Assembly: GCF_004124325.1 (NCBI RefSeq)
Contig: NZ_QBDT01000001.1
Location: 5,518,001 to 5,582,000, forward strand
DNA: 64,000 nucleotides
Direction: 5' to 3'
From: Streptomyces sp. L2
Lineage (GTDB): Bacteria; Actinomycetota; Actinomycetes; Streptomycetales; Streptomycetaceae
Under the pieces are notes generated by a model. That model was not told where the DNA came from. It saw only the letters and a program-made list of their open reading frames with translations, and did not search any database. Each line of letters starts with the position of its first letter. The stretch's first letter is position 1. Below are positions 59,306 to 64,000 of the stretch, in pieces. The position numbers were made by a program, and so were the translations under genes.

Positions 59306-60082
59306 GTGGGACGCCTCGTGCCTGCCGTGACCCGGGCTCTCGACATTCTTGAGCTGTTCCTCGACGGGGACGGGACGCTCTCCGCCCCCGACATCGTGCG
59401 CAGACTCCAGCTGCCGCGCACCACCGTGCACGAACTCGTCACCACGCTCGCCGCCCGGTCCTACATCGTGCAGATCCCCGGACAGCCCGGACGGTACCGG
59501 CTCGGCGTACGGCCGTACCAGCTCGGCAGCCGCTACGCCGAACAGCTCGACCTCGCCGCCGAGGGGCAGCAGGTGGCCCGCTCGGTCGCCGAGACCTGCG
59601 ACGAGACGGTCCACGTGGCCATCCTCGACGGCACCGACGTCATCTACATCGCCAAGGTCGACTCCACGCACGCCGTGCGCATGGTGTCGGCGGCCGGGCG
59701 CCGGCTGCCCGCCCACTGCACGTCGGTCGGCAAGATGCTGCTGGCCGCGCTGCCGGAGCCGGAGCTGGCCGCGCGGATCCCGGACGGGGCCGAGCTGACC
59801 GCGATGACCCCCAACAGCATCACCGGCGCCGGGGCGCTGCGCGAGGCGCTGGCCGGGATCCGGCAGCGGGGGATCGCGGTGGAGCACCGCGAGTCCAACC
59901 CGGACGTGTCCTGCGTGGCGGCGCCGGTCCGCGACCGCACCGGGCAGGTCGTCGCCGCGCTGTCCATCTCCGTGCCGATGATCCGCTGGAGCGAGGAGCG
60001 GTGTGCGGAGCTGGAGCGGCTCGCCGCCAAGGGCGCGGCGGAGCTGTCGGAGCGGCTCGGGCACCGGGGCGGTGTGGCGTGA
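59306..60082 (+). CDS. IclR-family transcriptional regulator
   Basis: The protein has 258 residues from GTG 59306. The N-terminal winged helix (VTRALDILELFLDGDGTLSAPDIVRRLQLPRTTVHELV, in part; YRLGVRPYQLG) is followed by the IclR effector domain (ETVHVAILDGTDVIYIAKVDS, LPAHCTSVGKMLLAALP, GIAVEHRESNPDVSCVAAPV, AALSISVP). Such regulators control catabolism of sugar acids and aromatic compounds. The stop overlaps the start of the SMP-30 gene (GTGA), so the two are co-translated and that enzyme's substrate or product is the likely effector. Confidence 0.93.
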   Translation: MGRLVPAVTRALDILELFLDGDGTLSAPDIVRRLQLPRTTVHELVTTLAARSYIVQIPGQPGRYRLGVRPYQLGSRYAEQLDLAAEGQQVARSVAETCDETVHVAILDGTDVIYIAKVDSTHAVRMVSAAGRRLPAHCTSVGKMLLAALPEPELAARIPDGAELTAMTPNSITGAGALREALAGIRQRGIAVEHRESNPDVSCVAAPVRDRTGQVVAALSISVPMIRWSEERCAELERLAAKGAAELSERLGHRGGVA

Positions 60083-60933
60083 GCGGGTACAGCGGGTACG
60101 AGGTCGCCGTGCGGGCGGAGGCGGAGCTGGGCGAGGGCCCCACCTGGGACACGGCGACCGGCCGGCTTCTCTGGCTGGACATCCTGGGCATGCGGATCCA
60201 CACGTACGACCCGTCGTCCGGGCGCCGGACGGTCCGTACGACGGAGCAGCACATCGGGGCGGTGAAGCCGCGGGCCGGCGGCGGTCTGGTGCTGAACCTG
60301 CGGGACGGCGTGGGGCTGCTCGACCCCGACGACACGTTCCGCTGGCTGCACCACGAGCCCGTGCCGGGCCGCCGCGCCAACGACGCCGCCGTGGCGCCGG
60401 ACGGGTCGCTGTGGGCGGGCACGATGCGGTACGACGAGGCGGCCGGCGGTGGCACGCTGTCCCGGCTCACCGGGGCGGGCGACATGCGGACGGTCCTGCC
60501 GGACGTCACCGTCAGCAACGGCACGGGCTGGAGCCCGGACGGCCGGCTGATGTACTACGCGGACACCCCGACCCGGCGGGTGGACGTCTTCGACTACGAC
60601 GCCGAGGGCATCCGGAACCGGCGGCCGCTGGTGGAGATCGAGGAGGGGGCCGGGTTCCCGGACGGGCTCACGGTGGACGCGGACGGGTGTGTGTGGGTGG
60701 CCCTGTGGAACGGGGGAGCGGTGCGGCGCTACACGCCCGACGGCGCGCTCGACCGGGTCGTTTCCCTCCCGGCCCCCCTCACCACGGCCTGCACGTTCGG
60801 CGGCCCCACCCTGACCGATCTCTACGTCACCACAGCCCGCGTCTCCCTGCCCCGCCCCACCCCCCTCTCCGGCTCCCTCCTGGTCATCCCCACCACAACC
60901 CAGGGCCTCCCCCAACCCCCCTTCCAGGGCTGA
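60079..60933 (+). CDS. SMP-30/gluconolactonase family hydrolase
   Basis: The protein has 284 residues from GTG 60079, overlapping the iclR stop. It shows the six-bladed propeller of SMP-30 lactonases: AELGEGPTWDTATGRLLWLDI (metal Glu, in part), RANDAAVAPDGSLWAGTM (Asn/Asp), GTGWSPDGRLMYYADT, FPDGLTVDADGCVWVALW (metal Asp) and the ending YVTTAR. Family members open aldonolactones such as gluconolactone or arabinonolactone. No dehydrogenase of such a pathway is visible nearby, so the sugar acid is unknown. The last ~30 residues are Pro/Thr-rich. Confidence 0.92.
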   Translation: MSGYSGYEVAVRAEAELGEGPTWDTATGRLLWLDILGMRIHTYDPSSGRRTVRTTEQHIGAVKPRAGGGLVLNLRDGVGLLDPDDTFRWLHHEPVPGRRANDAAVAPDGSLWAGTMRYDEAAGGGTLSRLTGAGDMRTVLPDVTVSNGTGWSPDGRLMYYADTPTRRVDVFDYDAEGIRNRRPLVEIEEGAGFPDGLTVDADGCVWVALWNGGAVRRYTPDGALDRVVSLPAPLTTACTFGGPTLTDLYVTTARVSLPRPTPLSGSLLVIPTTTQGLPQPPFQG

Positions 60934-60997
60934 CCGGTACGTAGCCGCGGGAGCGCCTACGCGGCGGCGACCGTACGGCTACATAGCTGCGGGCATG

Positions 60998-61017
60998 CGT
61001 GCCGCTAGGGCGGCACG
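60998..61017. terminator. Hairpin between convergent genes
   Basis: CGTGCCGC (60998-61005) pairs with GCGGCACG (61010-61017) around a 4-base loop, in the 150-bp gap between the rightward SMP-30 and the leftward monooxygenase genes. The rest of the gap (GTAGCCGCGGG and GCTGCGGGCA motifs) looks like Streptomyces dispersed intergenic repeat sequence; no gene is visible. Confidence 0.5.
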
Positions 61018-61083
61018 GGTGGGCGCAGCGGCACCTGGCGAGCGCCGGTGGGTGGGTCTGCCCCTGGGTGCCGGAGTGGGCCG

Positions 61084-62514
61084 TTAGAAGAGGCCCGCTG
61101 CCTTGCGTTCCTCGGGGGTCAGGGGTGGGCCCGTGAGCGGCGGTTTCAGGGGGCCTACTGCTGCGGCCAGCAGCATCGTGGGGGTCAGGAGGGTGTGCGC
61201 GCCGCGCTCCAGGGACGTCACGTCCGTGACGCGGCGCGCGATGCGGCCGTTGCCGGTAGCCGTGTACAGCAGGCGCCCCACATACGCCGACAGCACCCGG
61301 TCCCGCACCGTCGGCCCCGTCGCCGTAGCCCCGGGGTGGAACACGTCCGACCCGATCGCGAGATCCCACGCCGCCCGCACCGTACGCCCCACCGCCCGCT
61401 GCAGGTGCCGGGAGAGACCGGGAGAGCCCGCACCCCGCTCGGCGATCACGTCCCGCAGGGCCAGTGCCGACTGCGCGGCCACCGACATGCCGTGCCCGTA
61501 CACCGGGTTCAGCGCGCACACCGCGTCCCCGAGGACGACGAAGTTCTCCGGCCACACCGGCATCCGCTCGAAGAAGAACCGCCGGTTCGCCGTCGTGCGG
61601 GTCACCGCCACCTCGGTGAGCGGCTCGGCGCCGGCCAGCAGCTCCCCGATCACCGGGTGCCGCAGCCCCTCGCGGGCGTAGCGGACGAAGTCCCCCGCGT
61701 CCGGGGCCGGTTCACCGCCCTGCCGGATGATCAGCGTGACCATCCAGGTGCCGTCCTGCATGGGCATCAGCACGCCACCGGAGCCGGGCCGGCCACCCCG
61801 CGGGTCCAGCTCGATGTTCACCACGGGGAACCCGTCCCGCGCCCCCTCCGGCGCCCGGAACAACCGGCTGACGTACATCAGCCGGGAGTCGACCTCGCGC
61901 CGCTCGGGCTCGGGCAGCCCCAGTTCCCGCAGCCAGTGCGGCGCCCGCGACCCCCGTCCCGTGCAGTCCACGACGAGCGACGCGGTCACGGTCCGCTCGG
62001 ACGACTCCCCACCGGAGGACGCCGGCCCGCGCAGCCGGACCCCCGTCACGGCCCCACCGGCCCCACCGGTCCCGCCGGCCGCGCCGACGAGGCCCAGCAC
62101 CTCCGTCCGCTCCAGCAGCCCGATCCGCCCGTCGGCCAGCACCTGTTGCCGTACCACCCAGTCCAGCAGGTCCCGGCCGGCCGGCAGCATGAACGCCGAC
62201 TCGGCCCACCGCCGGTACCAGCCGTGCGGGGACAGCGCCACCACGTCCGTGGTCACCGGCACCCGGTTCACCCCGGCCGCCCGCAACCGCTCGGTCGCCC
62301 CGGGCAGCAGCCGCTCCATGGCCCGGGCCCCGCCGGACCACAGCTGGTGCACGTGCCGCGCCTGCGGCAGCCCCTTGCGCGGCGCGGGCGTGTCCGGCAG
62401 CGCGTCGCGCTCGACGACGGTCACCCGGAACCCGGCCTGGTCCAGGGCGCTCGCGGCGAGCAGCCCGGCGAGGGAGCCGCCCAGGACGACGGCGGTGGGT
62501 ATTCGATCACTCAT
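61084..62514 (-). CDS. FAD-dependent monooxygenase/oxidoreductase
   Basis: The protein has 476 residues from ATG 62514, overlapping the upstream gene by eight bases. It has a Rossmann FAD site (VVLGGSLAGLLAASALDQAGF, in part; VVERD), a mid-protein VVDCTGRGSRAP and the second FAD motif VLGDAVCALNPVYGHGMSVAAQSALAL, the PHBH-like group A monooxygenase or geranylgeranyl-reductase layout. The C-terminus (LLTPTMLLAAAVGPLKPPLTGPPL in part) is hydrophobic and may contact membrane. Substrate unknown. It is last in a translationally coupled leftward run with a MAB_1171c-like membrane protein. Confidence 0.88.
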   Translation of the reverse strand: MSDRIPTAVVLGGSLAGLLAASALDQAGFRVTVVERDALPDTPAPRKGLPQARHVHQLWSGGARAMERLLPGATERLRAAGVNRVPVTTDVVALSPHGWYRRWAESAFMLPAGRDLLDWVVRQQVLADGRIGLLERTEVLGLVGAAGGTGGAGGAVTGVRLRGPASSGGESSERTVTASLVVDCTGRGSRAPHWLRELGLPEPERREVDSRLMYVSRLFRAPEGARDGFPVVNIELDPRGGRPGSGGVLMPMQDGTWMVTLIIRQGGEPAPDAGDFVRYAREGLRHPVIGELLAGAEPLTEVAVTRTTANRRFFFERMPVWPENFVVLGDAVCALNPVYGHGMSVAAQSALALRDVIAERGAGSPGLSRHLQRAVGRTVRAAWDLAIGSDVFHPGATATGPTVRDRVLSAYVGRLLYTATGNGRIARRVTDVTSLERGAHTLLTPTMLLAAAVGPLKPPLTGPPLTPEERKAAGLF

Positions 62515-63736
62515 GTACGGCAACGCTCTCTGCTGGGGCGTCCGCACGTGCGCGGACCGCCTCGATGTCGTCGGGACGGCGGAGGGCTCGGGAGACGGCC
62601 CCGATCTCCTGGAGGAGGTTCGTGGTGTCGGGCCCGTCGGCCGGCTCGGCCGGCTCCGGCGTACGGGCCTTCTTCTCGACGGCGTCGAGGATGCACACCG
62701 CGGCGGCCAGCGCCCGCGCCCGCTCCGGCGGATGCCCGAGACCGAGCGCGGCGTCGTACGACCGCCCGCCCAGCCCGGTGTCGATGTGCCGGGACAGCGG
62801 CAGCAGCACGTCCCGGATGAACGTCTCCCGCCGGGTCAGCCGCAGTTCGGGCGTCGCCCGCAGCACCTTCGGCACGCCGTCCCCGCTCGCCGAGCGCATC
62901 AGCCGGTACAGCGGCCGCAGTTCACGGTGGGCGAGCCGGATCCGCCAGCGGTCGTGCAGGTACTGCGCGGCGTGCGGGAGGATGAAGCCGACCGCGATCA
63001 GGATCGCCGACAGCGCGGCCACCGGCGGCGCGAGGTTCGTGCTCAGCCAGTCCAGATCCCGCCCGCACCAGCGCGCGGCGACCGCGGTCAGCTTGGACGC
63101 GTCGAAGATCAGGTTCAGCACGTAGCCGACGCCGAGCAGCTTCAGCCCCCAGCGCAGCCAGACGTCCAGGCCCTCCGTGCGCACCCAGTTCCACACCAGC
63201 CGGGAGGTGATCAGGACGGCGACGGCGTGCGCGACGAGGTAGAGGACGATCTCCTCGCGCATGAACGGGGTGTTGGCGTAGTACGTGTCCAGGTCGGTGA
63301 GCCGTTCCACGGGCGCGTCGGCGAGCAGGAACAGCACCCACAGGACGACGATCACCCCGGAGTACACCGACACCACCCAGCGCATCGCGCGCCGGGTGGC
63401 GGCCGAGCGGTCGGACAGGCCGTTGCGCCAGGTGATGATCAGCAGCAGACAGGAGCCGCAGAACGCGGTGAGGAGCGAATAGCACCACGGCGCCGAGATG
63501 TTGGTCACCCCGGTCAGCCGGTTGACGGCGGCGATCGTGGACGGCGCGCAGAACACGAACACCGTGCAGGCGAGGATCAGCAGACCGCCGACCGCACGCA
63601 GCAGCGGGTCCCGCCACAGCCGGATGATCGTGGGCAGCTTGATGACGAGCGCGGCGGTCAGCACCGCCGTGGGGATCCAGAACGAGATGTAGAACTCGCT
63701 GAGAAACCCCGAGGGGTCCAGCGCCAGCAGGGTCAC
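62507..63736 (-). CDS. MAB_1171c-like multi-pass membrane protein
   Basis: The protein has 409 residues from GTG 63736, overlapping the upstream stop (GTGA). It has seven to eight membrane segments in residues ~10-285 (WIPTAVLTAALVIKLPTII, AVGGLLILACTVFVFCA, WVVSVYSGVIVVLWVLFLLA, LYLVAHAVAVLITSRLVW, LAPPVAALSAILIAVGFILP) and a ~120-residue cytosolic helical tail (HRELRPLYRLMRSASG, RRETFIRDVLLPLSRHID). This layout matches the 'MAB_1171c family putative transporter' proteins of actinobacteria, which usually follow a small putative toxin/regulator gene. Function is not established. Confidence 0.82.
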   Translation of the reverse strand: MTLLALDPSGFLSEFYISFWIPTAVLTAALVIKLPTIIRLWRDPLLRAVGGLLILACTVFVFCAPSTIAAVNRLTGVTNISAPWCYSLLTAFCGSCLLLIITWRNGLSDRSAATRRAMRWVVSVYSGVIVVLWVLFLLADAPVERLTDLDTYYANTPFMREEIVLYLVAHAVAVLITSRLVWNWVRTEGLDVWLRWGLKLLGVGYVLNLIFDASKLTAVAARWCGRDLDWLSTNLAPPVAALSAILIAVGFILPHAAQYLHDRWRIRLAHRELRPLYRLMRSASGDGVPKVLRATPELRLTRRETFIRDVLLPLSRHIDTGLGGRSYDAALGLGHPPERARALAAAVCILDAVEKKARTPEPAEPADGPDTTNLLQEIGAVSRALRRPDDIEAVRARADAPAESVAVHE

Positions 63737-64000
63737 CGCGCGGCTCCTCCCCGTCCGCGGTAGCCGAGGACACGCTGCACGGGATCCAGCGGGGCGCCGG
63801 GCCCGGTGCCGGAGAGGTGCGGCCGGAACAGGGTGGCCAGCCGGTGCCCGAAGTCGTCGGCCTCGGCCTCGTCGGCCTTCCGGGAGCCGTTGCGGGCGGC
63901 CACCGTCAGCGCCGTGTCCTGCCACTCGGAGGTGTCGCCGAGGGCCCGGGCGACGGCCGCCCCCGCGAGGTGGTGGTGCCGGTGCCCCGCGTGCAGGTGC
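63733..64000 (-). CDS. C-terminal part of an unidentified protein (start outside window)
   Basis: Eighty-eight codons of an open frame enter from the right edge and stop at 63733, overlapping the MAB_1171c-like start (GTGA). Visible are HLHAGHRHHHLAG at the edge, ALGDTSEWQDTALTVAARNGSRKADEAEADD in part, and the end VQRVLGYRGRGGAAR. MAB_1171c-like genes often follow an ImmA/IrrE-like 'toxin component' gene, and a His-rich helix followed by an E-rich helix would fit its C-terminus, but the zinc motif itself is outside the window. Identity remains open. Confidence 0.6.
   Translation of the reverse strand, partial: HLHAGHRHHHLAGAAVARALGDTSEWQDTALTVAARNGSRKADEAEADDFGHRLATLFRPHLSGTGPGAPLDPVQRVLGYRGRGGAAR

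Overview
The window is a piece of a Streptomyces-type actinobacterial chromosome. The evidence is very high GC with G/C-filled third codon positions, frequent GTG starts, many ATGA/GTGA gene overlaps, and lineage-typical genes: an HrdA-like sigma factor near dnaG, a DUF397/XRE-DUF5753 pair, a MEDS-HATPase sensor, a SAV_2336-type giant protein, a MatB-like malonyl-CoA synthetase and Mbl. From memory, the order nasA-dgt-dnaG-hrdA-ABC pair-mbl-carboxyltransferase-matB matches the core of Streptomyces coelicolor around SCO2444-SCO2474. So most of the window is conserved core with small accessory insertions and scars.

Layout. 1-6.9 kb, accessory and visibly AT-richer from about 2.3 to 4.7 kb: the 3' end of an RHS/YD-repeat polymorphic toxin with a probable immunity gene, two tandem secreted small paralogues, and a MacB/FtsX-type ABC exporter. 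7-8.7 kb: DUF397, XRE regulator and HATPase. 8.7-20.7 kb: secreted M4 protease, assimilatory nitrate reductase, SanA-like protein, CbiX-like chelatase, dGTPase, ferredoxin reductase-like enzyme, DNA primase, HrdA. 20.8-28.9 kb: heterodimeric ABC exporter, FGGY kinase, small membrane protein, three tRNA genes and a frameshifted, truncated polX. 29-38 kb: aconitase, M50 site-2 protease with CBS domains, formaldehyde-dehydrogenase-type alcohol dehydrogenase, a small transporter and an FdhF/YdeP-type molybdoenzyme behind a CRP-like site. 38-41.6 kb: STAS-ANTAR, STAS and MEDS-HATPase signalling proteins, a MITE-like element, and mbl.

41.7-49.7 kb holds the most striking system: four coupled or closely spaced minus-strand genes, in transcription order Trypco1-like protein, trypsin-like protease with a VMAP-C-like tail, MoxR AAA+ ATPase, and a giant protein of about 1600 residues. 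The giant joins a SAV_2336/vWA-like region, a pseudokinase, a SARP/BTAD region, a cyclase-like region and a HAD-like domain lacking its nucleophile. This matches the predicted vWA-MoxR-VMAP class of NTP-dependent conflict systems, with an unusually elaborate vWA component.

50-64 kb: secreted subtilase, carboxyltransferase plus matB operon (malonyl-CoA supply), MerR-PP2C fusion, a deletion scar joining remnants of a LysR regulator and a short-chain dehydrogenase, a conserved hypothetical, an IclR/SMP-30 pair, and a translationally coupled run (partial gene, MAB_1171c-like membrane protein, FAD monooxygenase) leaving the window. All functions are read from the sequence and remembered family features; no database search was possible.
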